Below the pieces are notes generated by a model. That model worked only from the letters and a program-made list of their open reading frames with translations, made no database searches and had not been told where the DNA came from. Shown piece by piece: positions 18,770 through 27,826 of a stretch of 64,000 nucleotides of DNA. Position 1 is the first letter of the stretch. Each line of letters starts with the position of its first letter. The stretch is from Yoonia rosea. GTDB taxonomy: Bacteria; Pseudomonadota; Alphaproteobacteria; Rhodobacterales; Rhodobacteraceae. The stretch spans positions 868,001 through 932,000 of the forward strand of contig NZ_FTPR01000001.1 in the NCBI RefSeq assembly GCF_900156505.1. The letters are read 5' to 3'. A program made the position numbers and the translations under genes.

Positions 18770-20312
18770 ATGCATCCGGCATGCTGGCCTTCTTTTCGGC
18801 CACATAGGCCCGCAGGCGCGCTTCGATCTCGGGATCAAGGGAGGGCTGCTGATAGGTGTCCAACATCTTGGCAACCCGCGCCTTGGCCAGGATTTGTGTA
18901 TCGCGCGCGCCCTCTTCGTCCCAGGTCTCGAACGGTTTGTAATCAAACAGGTCCGAGCGCCAGAAGGCCGATTTGAAATTGGCCTGCGTGTGCTCGCAGC
19001 CAAGATAATGCCCGCCCGGCCCCACCTCGGCAATCGCGCCCATGGCTTGCCCGTTTTCGGACATGTCCACGCCACGGGCAAAATGGTGCAAGGCACCCAG
19101 TTGATCGGCATCCATGACGAATTTCTCGAAAGATGCCACAAGCCCGCCTTCGAGCCAGCCACAGCTGTGCAGCATGAAATTCACACCCGACAAAAGGCCC
19201 ATGTTCAGGCTGTTGGCGCTCTCATAGGCGGCCTGCGCATCAGGCAGCTTCGATCCGCAGAACGCACCTGCAGAACGGTAAGGCAGGCCCAGACGCCGCG
19301 CCAACTGCCCTGCACCATAGGTGATATGGCTGGCCTCGGGTGTGCCGAAAGTGGGCGCGCCCGAGTTCATGTCGATCGAGGTCACGAATGTCCCCATGAT
19401 CACCGGCGATCCGGGACGAATGATCTGGCTATAGGCCACGCCTGCCATCACTTCGGCCAAGACCTGCGTCAGCGTACCGGCCACCGACACAGGCGCCATC
19501 GCGCCGCCAACGATGAAGGGGCTGATGATTGAGGCCTGGTTGTTGGCGGCGAACACCTCGAGCGCGCCCATCATGATGCTGTCGAAGGTCAACGGCGAGT
19601 TGATGTTGATCAGCGACGTCATCACCGTGTTTTCTTGGACAAACTCCTTGCCGAAAAGAATCTCGCACATTTCGATACTGTCTTGCGCGCGGCTGGGTTC
19701 GGTCACCGACCCCATGAAAGGTTTGTCACTATAGATCATATGCGCGAGCAACATATCGAGGTGGCGCTTGTTGACCGGCACATCGGTCGGCTCACAGACC
19801 GTCCCGCCGGAATGGTGCAACCATTTCGACATATAGCCCAGCTTTACGAATTTTTCGAAATCCGCCATCGTCGCATAGCGGCGTCCGCCATCGACATCGC
19901 GCACGAATGGCGGACCATAAACCGGTGCCAGCACAAGGTTCTTGCCGCCAACCACAACATTACGTGCGGGGTTGCGGGCGTGCTGGGTGTATTCCGACGG
20001 GGCCGTCGCGCAAAGCTTGCGGGCCAGACCACGCGGAATGCGGACACGCTCACCGTCGACTTGGGCACCAGCTGCTTTCCAGCGCGCCAGACCCTCGGGG
20101 TTGTCCACGAAATTTATGCCGATTTCTGCCAGAACGGTTTCGGCGTTGGCTTCGATTACGTCCAGCGCCTCTTCGCTCAGAACCTCGTAATTGGGGATGT
20201 TGCGTTGGATATACTTCGCTGTCTCAATGCTCACAGCCGTCCGCTCGGCGCGACGGGCAGCCCCGCCTCCGCCCCGTGCGCGTCTGCCTGCTGTTGCTGG
20301 TGCGTCCGACAT
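18762..20312 (-). CDS. Trimethylamine methyltransferase (MttB) family protein, non-pyrrolysine type
   Basis: A 516-residue protein of the MttB superfamily, full length without any in-frame amber codon, so it is the non-pyrrolysine form. Recognisable parts include NIPNYEVLSEEALDVIEANAE near the N-terminus, a glycine-rich barrel core (GTFVTSIDMNSGAPTFGTPE) and LPDAQAAYESANSLNMG. Related enzymes demethylate glycine betaine, proline betaine or carnitine, passing the methyl group to a corrinoid protein. No corrinoid protein, activase or second methyltransferase is encoded nearby. The N-terminus is Ala/Gly/Arg-rich. Substrate not predictable from sequence. Confidence 0.88.
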   Translation of the reverse strand: MSDAPATAGRRARGGGGAARRAERTAVSIETAKYIQRNIPNYEVLSEEALDVIEANAETVLAEIGINFVDNPEGLARWKAAGAQVDGERVRIPRGLARKLCATAPSEYTQHARNPARNVVVGGKNLVLAPVYGPPFVRDVDGGRRYATMADFEKFVKLGYMSKWLHHSGGTVCEPTDVPVNKRHLDMLLAHMIYSDKPFMGSVTEPSRAQDSIEMCEILFGKEFVQENTVMTSLININSPLTFDSIMMGALEVFAANNQASIISPFIVGGAMAPVSVAGTLTQVLAEVMAGVAYSQIIRPGSPVIMGTFVTSIDMNSGAPTFGTPEASHITYGAGQLARRLGLPYRSAGAFCGSKLPDAQAAYESANSLNMGLLSGVNFMLHSCGWLEGGLVASFEKFVMDADQLGALHHFARGVDMSENGQAMGAIAEVGPGGHYLGCEHTQANFKSAFWRSDLFDYKPFETWDEEGARDTQILAKARVAKMLDTYQQPSLDPEIEARLRAYVAEKKASMPDAFT

Positions 20313-20417
20313 GTTCTTTCCCCGTGGGTTCGCTCTGAAGTTGGTGCTTCATACAACGCCGCGGGGAACGCCCTTACCAAATTTGCGGCCCCTGAGGTGC
20401 GAAAACGACATGCGCGA

Positions 20418-21218
20418 TCAGTAGACCCGAAAACTGGCGACAAAGGGCAAGTGATCCGACACGTCGTCCTTGAACCGTTCGCGCCCCATATCCATGGTCC
20501 AATGCATTGGAAACAAACGCAAAGACCCACGCACATAGTCCGTCGCATAGGTGCGCGACACGGCAAACCCATCCAGAAGGTTCGCACGGCCCTTATCCAG
20601 AATATGGCTGAACCTGTCCTGCAGATCCCAGCTTGAGACGAAGTCCATCAGGTCGTCACCGCCCAAATGGTGGAAGTTGCTCACATCCTGACCGGGGATC
20701 ATGTTGAAATCACCCATCAGTAATAAGGTTTTACGCTTATAACCCGGGGTATTGCGCAGGGCCGTCAGGTAATCGCCAATCGCCACACATTGCGTGTCGC
20801 GCAGCTGTTGTTCCGGCCTGTCGCGGCCGGATTTCAGATGCACGCCAAGCAGATGCGCCGAAAATTTACCCATCTTCACGTCAACCGCGATTGCGCGGCG
20901 GCCATTGGCGTAGGCCCCCTCCGATCCGGGCACCAGTCGGGGATTTTTGACCTCAACCCCTTTTTTGTGAAGAAAGCCGATATGCAGCCCCCCCGGCTGC
21001 GGCAGGATCGTGGTATCGTAGTGCAAACCGTAGGTGCCAATCTCGGCGGCGAGGTCAGTGATATAGCTGACAGGATTGACCTCCACCAAGGTCACAAGCT
21101 CGGCATCCAGCAAAGCCAGCCCCTCGGCCTGCCGTTTCATGCGGGCCTGATCAATGCCGCCAAAGCCCGCAAGGTTCCAGACGGCAACACGCGCCAATGT
21201 GTGCTCGAATATCTGCAT
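20418..21218 (-). CDS. Endonuclease/exonuclease/phosphatase family protein
   Basis: A 266-residue protein of the EEP (DNase I-like) fold. Visible catalytic elements are the N-terminal [12 protein letters not shown] (Asn), LVTLVEVN (metal-binding Glu), [12 protein letters not shown] (Asp/Asn) and the terminal [11 protein letters not shown] (Asp-His). Without a signal peptide it is probably cytoplasmic. Substrate (DNA, phospholipid or inositol phosphate) cannot be told. It diverges from guaA with a 112-base spacer and follows the MttB-like gene by 105 bases. Confidence 0.85.
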   Translation of the reverse strand: MQIFEHTLARVAVWNLAGFGGIDQARMKRQAEGLALLDAELVTLVEVNPVSYITDLAAEIGTYGLHYDTTILPQPGGLHIGFLHKKGVEVKNPRLVPGSEGAYANGRRAIAVDVKMGKFSAHLLGVHLKSGRDRPEQQLRDTQCVAIGDYLTALRNTPGYKRKTLLLMGDFNMIPGQDVSNFHHLGGDDLMDFVSSWDLQDRFSHILDKGRANLLDGFAVSRTYATDYVRGSLRLFPMHWTMDMGRERFKDDVSDHLPFVASFRVY

Positions 21219-21330
21219 CGTTCAAACTCCTCAAAACAATGCCCCTATCATAACACATTTTCGGGTTTTTGTGGCGCGCGGAACGCATCAGCCCCTTGCA
21301 CAAATCCGGCCCTGCCATTACCGAAGCGCC

Positions 21331-22890
21331 ATGGAAAACAGCACCCACGAACGCCTTCTCATCATTGATTTCGGCAGCCAGGTGACGCAGCTGATTGCGC
21401 GTCGCCTGCGTGAATTGAACGTCTATTGCGAAATTCACCCCTATCAGAACGTCACCGATAGCTTTCTGGCCGACTTCGCGCCCAAGGCCGTGATCCTTTC
21501 AGGGGGTCCCGATAGCGTGACCCGCGAAGGCTCGCCCCGTGCCCCGAAATCGGTGTTCACAATGGGCGTTCCTGTGCTGGGCATCTGCTATGGCCAGCAA
21601 ACGATGATGACGCAACTGGGCGGCAAAGTGACCAGCGGGCATGGCACCGCCGAGTTCGGCCGCGCCTATGTGAAACCGGAAGGGAAACTGGCGCTTCTTG
21701 ATGGCTGGTTCATGACTGACAAGGAACAGGTCTGGATGAGCCATGGCGACCATGTCTCTGAAATCGCTCCGGGTTTTTCGGTTTACGGCACCTCGCCCAA
21801 CGCGCCTTTTGCGATCACCGCAGATGTTGCGCGGAACTTCTACGCGGTGCAATTCCACCCCGAGGTGCACCACACGCCGAACGGTGCGAAGCTCTATGAA
21901 AATTTTGTCCGGATCGCGGGCTTCAGCGGTGACTGGACAATGGGCGCCTACCGCGAACAGGCAATCGCGGCGATTAAGGAACAGGTGGGCGACGCCCATG
22001 TGATCTGCGCACTGTCGGGCGGCGTTGACTCTTCTGTTGCCGCGGCCCTGCTACACGAAGCCATCGGCGATCAATTGACCTGTGTGTTCGTTGATCACGG
22101 TCTTCTGCGGCTGAACGAGGCCGAAGAGGTCGTGGGCATGTTCCGCGACCATATGAACCTTAACGTGATCCACGCCGACGAATCCGAATTGTTCCTGGGC
22201 GAGCTGGACGGCGTCAGCGACCCTGAAACGAAACGCAAGATCATCGGGCGGCTGTTCATCGACGTGTTCCAGAAATACGCCAACGGGATTGAGGGTGCGG
22301 CCTTCCTTGCGCAAGGCACGCTTTACCCAGATGTCATTGAAAGTGTGAGCTTTTCCGGCGGTCCATCCGTGACGATCAAATCGCACCACAATGTCGGTGG
22401 CCTGCCCGAGAAGATGGGCCTGAAACTCGTTGAACCGCTGCGCGAACTGTTCAAGGACGAGGTGCGCGCCCTTGGCGTGGAACTGGGCCTGCCGAAATCC
22501 TTTATCGGGCGCCATCCGTTCCCCGGCCCGGGCCTTGCCATCCGCTGCCCCGGTGAGATTACCCGCGAAAAGCTTGAGATTTTGCGCAAGGCTGATGCCG
22601 TCTATATCGACCAAATCCGCCGCCACGGGCTTTATGATGAAATCTGGCAGGCCTTTGTTGCGATCCTGCCAGTGCGGACCGTCGGCGTGATGGGCGACGG
22701 ACGCACCTATGATTTTGCCTGTGCGCTGCGTGCGGTGACGTCGGTGGATGGGATGACCGCGGATTACTATCCGTTCAGCCATGAATTCCTTGGTGAGACC
22801 GCGACGCGGATCATCAACGAGGTGCAGGGGATCAACCGCGTGACCTATGACATCACCAGCAAACCCCCCGGGACGATCGAGTGGGAATAG
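21331..22890 (+). CDS. guaA: GMP synthase (glutamine-hydrolysing)
   Basis: A 519-residue enzyme converting XMP to GMP. The class I amidotransferase domain has Cys86 in GICYGQQ and the His/Glu pair in QFHPEVHHT; the ATP-pyrophosphatase domain has the P-loop SGGVDSS; the C-terminal dimerisation domain ends PPGTIEWE. The frame is open back to 21154 but ATG 21331 gives the family N-terminus ([17 protein letters not shown]). After the stop there is a CGTTGC/GCAACG hairpin without a T-run. Confidence 0.97.
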   Translation: MENSTHERLLIIDFGSQVTQLIARRLRELNVYCEIHPYQNVTDSFLADFAPKAVILSGGPDSVTREGSPRAPKSVFTMGVPVLGICYGQQTMMTQLGGKVTSGHGTAEFGRAYVKPEGKLALLDGWFMTDKEQVWMSHGDHVSEIAPGFSVYGTSPNAPFAITADVARNFYAVQFHPEVHHTPNGAKLYENFVRIAGFSGDWTMGAYREQAIAAIKEQVGDAHVICALSGGVDSSVAAALLHEAIGDQLTCVFVDHGLLRLNEAEEVVGMFRDHMNLNVIHADESELFLGELDGVSDPETKRKIIGRLFIDVFQKYANGIEGAAFLAQGTLYPDVIESVSFSGGPSVTIKSHHNVGGLPEKMGLKLVEPLRELFKDEVRALGVELGLPKSFIGRHPFPGPGLAIRCPGEITREKLEILRKADAVYIDQIRRHGLYDEIWQAFVAILPVRTVGVMGDGRTYDFACALRAVTSVDGMTADYYPFSHEFLGETATRIINEVQGINRVTYDITSKPPGTIEWE

Positions 22891-23168
22891 CAGCCTGTCA
22901 GGCACTGATGCGAAAAGGCATATAGCCTTATGTGGAAACAGTGGGAATGCAGCGCGTAGATTGTTTCGTTGCATTTGCGCAACGGGGCTGTCTAGAATAA
23001 GCTGTGCAAAATTGCATTTATTTATTAATTACAGAGAGTTATATCACATTCTTCATTTTTATATTCCGCTTTGCTTATCGCGCTATGCGTGCATAATACC
23101 CTAGATTAACCAACTATTAAGTGTTCCACACAAAGCTCATCTGGACCGCAACTTGATGAGTTAGACCC
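22891..23168. other. AT-rich intergenic region between guaA and the FkbM gene
   Basis: No convincing gene. It holds two hairpins without T-runs (AAGGC/GCCTT at 22915-22929 and CGTTGC/GCAACG near 22969-22986) and, from about 23000 to 23110, a stretch much richer in A and T than its surroundings. This may be the promoter region of the FkbM gene or a remnant of an insertion. Confidence 0.6.
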
Positions 23169-23990
23169 GTGCAACCTAATCTGACCCGCCCGACATTCCG
23201 CCCTCTCCGCGAAGGGATTGCCGCAAACCGGATTTTGCGATCGCTCGCGCTGCCCGTGCTGCGCAAATGCGATCGCGCGATCACCATGACCAATCCTTTT
23301 TCGGGCTTGCCATTCCACCTGCGCAGCTATGCCCATAAAGGCTATTGGTTTTACGGCCGTCACCGTGAACGCGACACCATGCAGCGGCTTGCGGCACTGA
23401 TCCGGCGCGGCGATACCATCTTCGAAGTCGGCGGGCATATCGGCTATTTTGCCCAGTTTTTTGCCAAAAAGGTCGGCTACCGCGGTCAGGTGCATGTGTT
23501 CGAACCCGGAGAGCAGAACCAGCACTTCCTGCGCCGCAATATTGCACGCTGCACGCAGTGTATTCATGTGAATGCCGCTGTCAGTGACAAAATCGGCAAG
23601 GCGCTGTTTTATGAAGAAAATTTGGGTGGCTTTATGAATTCGCTCAGCCCCGAATTTGCCAATGGGACCGGAAACGCCGCAACACAGCGCAGCGTGCTGA
23701 AACTCCGGCAGCGGCGGGTGAACACCACGACACTTGATGCCTATGCAACAACCCACAATGTCTGGCCCGATTTGATCAAGATCGACGCCGAGGGTGCGGA
23801 ACTAGCCGTATTGGTCGGGGCGGTAAAGGTGCTGCAGCATGTGCGCAGTCTCATGATCGAAGTCTCATGTCATCAGACTGAGATATTCGAAATCCTTGTG
23901 GATCATGGCTTTGCGCTGTGGCATCCGGACGGCCGCGCAATAACGGATGCAATGCAGATGGACGGGAATATCTTTGCGATCCGGGTTTAG
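23169..23990 (+). CDS. FkbM family methyltransferase
   Basis: A 273-residue SAM-dependent methyltransferase. The SAM-binding motif I is TIFEVGGHIGYFAQFFAKK, followed by VHVFEPGEQNQHFLRRNI and the FkbM signature LIKIDAEGAELAVLVGA. Such enzymes O-methylate sugars of polysaccharides or other small molecules; the acceptor is unknown. It starts with GTG. No glycosyltransferase gene is near, so it looks isolated, next to an AT-rich spacer. Its stop overlaps the stop of the convergent peptidase-like gene by 4 bases. Confidence 0.87.
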   Translation: MQPNLTRPTFRPLREGIAANRILRSLALPVLRKCDRAITMTNPFSGLPFHLRSYAHKGYWFYGRHRERDTMQRLAALIRRGDTIFEVGGHIGYFAQFFAKKVGYRGQVHVFEPGEQNQHFLRRNIARCTQCIHVNAAVSDKIGKALFYEENLGGFMNSLSPEFANGTGNAATQRSVLKLRQRRVNTTTLDAYATTHNVWPDLIKIDAEGAELAVLVGAVKVLQHVRSLMIEVSCHQTEIFEILVDHGFALWHPDGRAITDAMQMDGNIFAIRV

Positions 23991-24598
23991 CGGTTCAGAG
24001 CGTCAATCAGCAATTCAGCGGTAAACTCACCCGGCCCGCAGGCCGACAGATCGCCCCGCTGTCCAATCGCCAGCCATTGCGCGCGCGCGGCCACCCCGAT
24101 GCTCACCTCGGGGCCAATTCGAAGCGGATCACGCCCCCAATGGCTGTCAGTGAACGGCTCTTGCGCGAACGCAGTGTCCAGGTCAAACGGCGGCACACCG
24201 GCCCGTGCCAGCAGAAAACCTGCGATACATTCCACCTGCCGCGTGACCAACCCGCGCAACATCGCCTCTTCCGTGCGGCGTTGACGGATCTGGCGTAATG
24301 CAAAATCAGCAACACCGTGCTGCACCTGCACCGCGTGACCATAGACATGGGCCAGCATGTACGGCGTCTGGGGCGCGGCCGCCGCATGACGCGCCAGCAG
24401 TATCCGGTTGGTAGACGTGCAATAGGCCACAACCGCATTGACGCTTTCGTCAGCCCCGCAAAGGCCCGCAATCCGATCAACCTGCTGCACCACCGGCATG
24501 CGATCAAACGCGGCATTTGCGGCGGCTTCGACCTGCGCCACAGGGTCTGCGCCTGCCGCCTGTCCCAGAAACACCGCCGCAATGATCCATTTCACCAT
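23987..24598 (-). CDS. Secreted metallopeptidase-like protein with altered active site
   Basis: A 203-residue protein with a signal peptide (MVKWIIAAVFLGQAAGADP). Residues 82-95 read LAHVYGHAVQVQHG, which resembles the HEYGHxxQ zinc site of the neutral zinc metallopeptidase (YpfJ) family, and the segment RQVECIAGFLLARAG at about 120-134 resembles its third-ligand helix (ExxADCxAG). The catalytic Glu of HExxH is replaced by Val85 (codon GTC), while both His remain. It is therefore probably a non-catalytic relative. ATG 24598 is preferred to the upstream open frame. Four Cys suggest disulfides in the periplasm. Confidence 0.7.
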   Translation of the reverse strand: MVKWIIAAVFLGQAAGADPVAQVEAAANAAFDRMPVVQQVDRIAGLCGADESVNAVVAYCTSTNRILLARHAAAAPQTPYMLAHVYGHAVQVQHGVADFALRQIRQRRTEEAMLRGLVTRQVECIAGFLLARAGVPPFDLDTAFAQEPFTDSHWGRDPLRIGPEVSIGVAARAQWLAIGQRGDLSACGPGEFTAELLIDALNR

Positions 24599-24681
24599 TT
24601 CAAACCCCGTAATTGCTGTTCTCAACCAAACACGATCCGACAGGGCTTGCCAAATCACAAAACAAAGGCACAACTGCTGGC

Positions 24682-25548
24682 ATGAACACCGTCGCAAAAG
24701 CAGCCTTCTGGATGATTGGCGCCATATCATCCTTTACTCTGATGGCTGTCGCTGGACGTACCGTCAGCACAGAGCTTGATACGTTCGAGATCATGCTGTT
24801 CCGCAGCCTGACAGGGATCGCGATTGTGGTCAGCGTCGGCATTGCGACAGGGACCATATCGCAGATCGGGCGCAACCGGCTTGGCCTGCATGCCACACGG
24901 AACCTGTTCCATTTTACCGGCCAGAACCTGTGGTTCTATGCCATCACCGTGATTCCGCTGGCACAGGTCTTTGCGCTGGAATTCACCACGCCGATTTGGG
25001 TGATCCTTCTGTCACCGCTGATCCTGCGCGAACAGGTCACTGCAATTGGCCTGCTGAGCGCCTTGATCGGGTTCATCGGCATCCTGATTGTCGCCCGCCC
25101 CGACCCTGCGAACCTCAGCTGGGGCCTGATGGCCGCCGCCAGTTGTGCCGTCTTCTTTGCGCTGACCGCGATATATACCCGCAAATTGACCCAGACCGAA
25201 ACCATCACGACAATCCTTTTCTATCTCACAACCATGCAGGCCGTCTTTGGCCTGATCTGCGCGGGATACGACGGCGATATCGCGCTGCCGTCGCTGACAG
25301 CGCTGCCTTGGGTGGTGCTGATCGGTTGTGCCGGGCTTTTGGCGCATTTCTGCCTGACCAAAGCGCTGAGCATCGCGCCGGCAAGCATCGTGATGCCTAT
25401 TGATTTCGTGCGCCTGCCAACCATCGCGATCGTGGGGATGGTCCTTTACAACGAACCGCTGGAGGTGTGGGTGTTTGTTGGTGCCGCGCTTATTTTCGGG
25501 GCAAATTATCTCAACATTACCAACGCGATGCGGCCTGCAAAGGCCTAG
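24682..25548 (+). CDS. EamA/DMT family transporter
   Basis: About 288 residues with ten hydrophobic helices in two EamA repeats (first around FWMIGAISSFTLMAVAGRT, second around GLMAAASCAVFFALTAIYTRKL). Members export or exchange small metabolites across the inner membrane. ATG 24682 gives the usual short cytoplasmic N-terminus. It is divergent from the peptidase-like gene by 83 bases. Substrate unknown. The window holds another member at 26903-27826 that is not a recent duplicate, since the sequences differ throughout. Confidence 0.9.
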   Translation: MNTVAKAAFWMIGAISSFTLMAVAGRTVSTELDTFEIMLFRSLTGIAIVVSVGIATGTISQIGRNRLGLHATRNLFHFTGQNLWFYAITVIPLAQVFALEFTTPIWVILLSPLILREQVTAIGLLSALIGFIGILIVARPDPANLSWGLMAAASCAVFFALTAIYTRKLTQTETITTILFYLTTMQAVFGLICAGYDGDIALPSLTALPWVVLIGCAGLLAHFCLTKALSIAPASIVMPIDFVRLPTIAIVGMVLYNEPLEVWVFVGAALIFGANYLNITNAMRPAKA

Positions 25549-25597
25549 GCGCGCATCCTTCCAAAGGCCAAAGCTGAAGACGATTGTCACAGATATG

Positions 25598-25669
25598 TGA
25601 CGCTACGGCGTGTCGCAATAAATGACGTGGCGTCAATAATTGACGTAAAGCTTAGGCACTCCCTAGGGT
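25598..25669 (+). promoter_or_regulatory. Promoter region of the FadL-type gene with TGACG repeats
   Basis: TGACG occurs at 25598, 25623 and 25641, the middle one as the palindrome TGACG-TGG-CGTCA (25623-25635). A possible promoter is TTGACG (25640-25645), an 18-base spacer, and TAGGGT (25664-25669), 37 bases before the ATG. The palindrome just upstream of the -35 box is well placed for an activator or repressor. Confidence 0.45.
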
Positions 25670-25706
25670 GATCTGCACATATTTTATTCATGACAGGGAT
25701 GAGGAC

Positions 25707-26792
25707 ATGAAAAACGTAATGACGGCAGGGGCGGCGCTGCTGCTTTCAACAAGTATTGCTTCGGCGGGGGGAATTGACAGGTCCGGAAACGCATATTCCG
25801 TGCTCTTCGAGGACGGCAACTATGCGCAGTTGTCTTTTTCGACAGTAAATCCTGACGTCTCCGGGGACTACCCGGTTGGACTTGGCGGCGGCTCGACAGA
25901 CAACATGGCCGAAAGTTATCTGTCTTTCGGTGCAGCGGTGAAATATGGGGTCACGGATCAGCTTGACCTGGCTCTGTTCATCAACCAGCCATTTGGTGCC
26001 AACGCGGATTATACGGCGGGACCCTATACAGGATTGAACGCAGAGTGGAAAAGCACGCAAGTCGCTGCCATTGCAAAGTATCAAGCATCCAATGCTGTGT
26101 CGGTCTATGGCGGTCTTCGCGCGGTCCAGTCCGAAGCAACAATCGGTATTCCTGCGGCTTTGACGGGTGCCGTTCCGTACACCGCTGAGACAGAGGCTGA
26201 CACACAATTTGGTTACGTCGTCGGCGCAGCCTACGAAATGCCTGAAATTGCGCTTCGCGTGTCACTCACCTACGAGAGCGGCATGACGCATGAATTCGAA
26301 ACCAGCGAAGCATTTGTTGGGGCATCAGAGCTTGATAGCACCACAGATATCGAACTTCCGCAAACCGTTGCACTGGATTTCCAAACAGGGATCGCCGCTG
26401 ATACGCTCCTTTTCGGCTCGGTGCGCTGGGCAGAATGGTCAGTTTGGGAAGTCCGCCCCGCACTCTACGAAGGGGCAACGAATGACAGGGTAACCGGCAT
26501 TGACGATGACGTATTTACCTACAAGTTGGGTCTTGGTCGCCGTTTGAATGACGAGCTTTCGGTGTTTGGACGCGTCACCTTCGAAGAGAGCAATGGCGGT
26601 GAAGCATCCCGCCTCGCGCCAACTGATGGTTCCACCAGCTTTGGGTTTGGCGGTAGCTATGCAATCGACCAAATTAAAATTACAAGTGGTATTGAATACG
26701 CTTTGCTTGGTGATGCGACAGATGGCTCAGGCGTTGAGTTCGAAGACAATACTGCAATCGCTTTTGGTCTCACCGTAGGCTACAGCTTCTAA
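25707..26792 (+). CDS. FadL/OmpP1-type outer membrane transport protein
   Basis: A 361-residue outer membrane protein: signal peptide ending ASAGGIDRSGN, alternating aromatic/polar beta strands, and a C-terminal strand ending in Phe (FGLTVGYSF), as needed for Bam-dependent insertion. The pattern LPQTVALDFQTGIAADTLLFGSVRWAEWS is typical of the FadL (OMPP1/TodX) family, which carries long-chain fatty acids or other hydrophobic molecules. GAGGAC precedes ATG 25707. It has its own promoter and terminator, so it is monocistronic. Confidence 0.88.
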   Translation: MKNVMTAGAALLLSTSIASAGGIDRSGNAYSVLFEDGNYAQLSFSTVNPDVSGDYPVGLGGGSTDNMAESYLSFGAAVKYGVTDQLDLALFINQPFGANADYTAGPYTGLNAEWKSTQVAAIAKYQASNAVSVYGGLRAVQSEATIGIPAALTGAVPYTAETEADTQFGYVVGAAYEMPEIALRVSLTYESGMTHEFETSEAFVGASELDSTTDIELPQTVALDFQTGIAADTLLFGSVRWAEWSVWEVRPALYEGATNDRVTGIDDDVFTYKLGLGRRLNDELSVFGRVTFEESNGGEASRLAPTDGSTSFGFGGSYAIDQIKITSGIEYALLGDATDGSGVEFEDNTAIAFGLTVGYSF

Positions 26793-26812
26793 GCAACTGT
26801 AACAGACACATC

Positions 26813-26843
26813 AAAAGCCCCGCCCTCACCGGCGGGGCTTTTT
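26813..26843 (+). terminator. Rho-independent terminator after the FadL-type gene
   Basis: GCCCCGCC (26817-26824), loop CTCACC, GGCGGGGC (26831-26838), followed by five T; preceded by four A, so it could also act for the opposite strand. It lies 20 bases after the stop. Confidence 0.9.
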
Positions 26844-26902
26844 CATTGGCTTGCGCAGGAAACGGGTTGCACAGGCCCCGTCAAAGGGCGCATGTCAGCG
26901 CC

Positions 26903-27826
26903 ATGGCACCAGTACAGAAAACCATCTCTCCGCAAGCCTGGGCAGGGCTTATGATCCTTGCGTTCATTTGGGGCGGGTCTTTTCTATCGGTCCATGTGGC
27001 CTTGGAAGAAATCGGGCCGCTTACCTCGGTTGCACATCGGACCGGATGGGCGATGCTGATCCTGTGGGCCTATGTCCTGATCCGCCGTTTGCCCCTGCCG
27101 ACAGACCGGCGCGTGTGGGGTGCGTTTCTTGTCATGGGCCTTTTGAACAACGTCATCCCCTTCAGCCTGATGGCATGGGGGCAGTTGCACATCGAAACCG
27201 GCCTGACCTCGATCCTCAACGCAGCGACCGCGATTTTCGGCGTCACCGCCGCCGCGCTTTTTTTGGCCGACGAGCGGATGACCGCCCGCAAGGCGATTGG
27301 CGTGGGCATCGGGTTTCTGGGGGTCTCGACTGCCATTGGCCTGAACGCCTTCAAGGACTTTGACATCCGCTCACTTGGCCAACTGGCCGTGATCGGTGGT
27401 ACAATCAGCTATGCGCTGGCGGGCGTCTGGGCGCGCAAAACGCTGGGGCACCTCAAGCCGCAGGTCGCCGCCGCCGGCATGTTGACCGGCGCAAGCCTGA
27501 TCACGCTGCCCGCCGCATGGATCATCGAAGGGCCCATCACGCTGAGCCTCCAGCCCCAAACATGGGCCGCAATCACCTATTACGCCGTGGTCGCGACAGC
27601 CATCGCATATATCCTCTACTACCGCGTGCTGGCGCTGGCAGGCAGTGGCAACGCGATGCTGGTCACGCTGCTGGTCGCGCCGGTCGCTATCGTTTTGGGC
27701 GCGATCGTACTGGGAGAGGCCCTGCCGCTGCGCGCCTATATCGGCTTTGCGATCCTGGCGCTGGGGCTACTGATCCTTGATGGCCGCCTGGTCAAGCCGC
27801 TCCAACACCGCCTTCGCCGCGCGTAG
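26903..27826 (+). CDS. EamA/DMT family transporter
   Basis: About 307 residues with ten membrane helices in two EamA repeats (starting ISPQAWAGLMILAFIWGGSF, and later AVIGGTISYALAGVWARK). Inner-membrane small-molecule exporter of unknown substrate. ATG 26903 is chosen; the frame is open from 26846 but that part overlaps no signal. Its last 60 bases overlap the 3' end of convergent lpxB, so the C-terminal tail (LILDGRLVKPLQHRLRRA) is encoded antisense to the LpxB C-terminus. Confidence 0.9.
   Translation: MAPVQKTISPQAWAGLMILAFIWGGSFLSVHVALEEIGPLTSVAHRTGWAMLILWAYVLIRRLPLPTDRRVWGAFLVMGLLNNVIPFSLMAWGQLHIETGLTSILNAATAIFGVTAAALFLADERMTARKAIGVGIGFLGVSTAIGLNAFKDFDIRSLGQLAVIGGTISYALAGVWARKTLGHLKPQVAAAGMLTGASLITLPAAWIIEGPITLSLQPQTWAAITYYAVVATAIAYILYYRVLALAGSGNAMLVTLLVAPVAIVLGAIVLGEALPLRAYIGFAILALGLLILDGRLVKPLQHRLRRA

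Noticed and set aside
18762..20312. Pyrrolysine-containing MttB
   Set aside because: The frame is complete without any in-frame TAG until its stop, and no pylS/pylT-like sequence is in the window.
19635..20636. 333-codon plus-strand open frame opposite the MttB-like gene
   Set aside because: Antisense shadow that also crosses a gene boundary on the other strand.
22915..22929. AAGGC/GCCTT hairpin after guaA as a terminator
   Set aside because: Only five pairs and no T-run follow.
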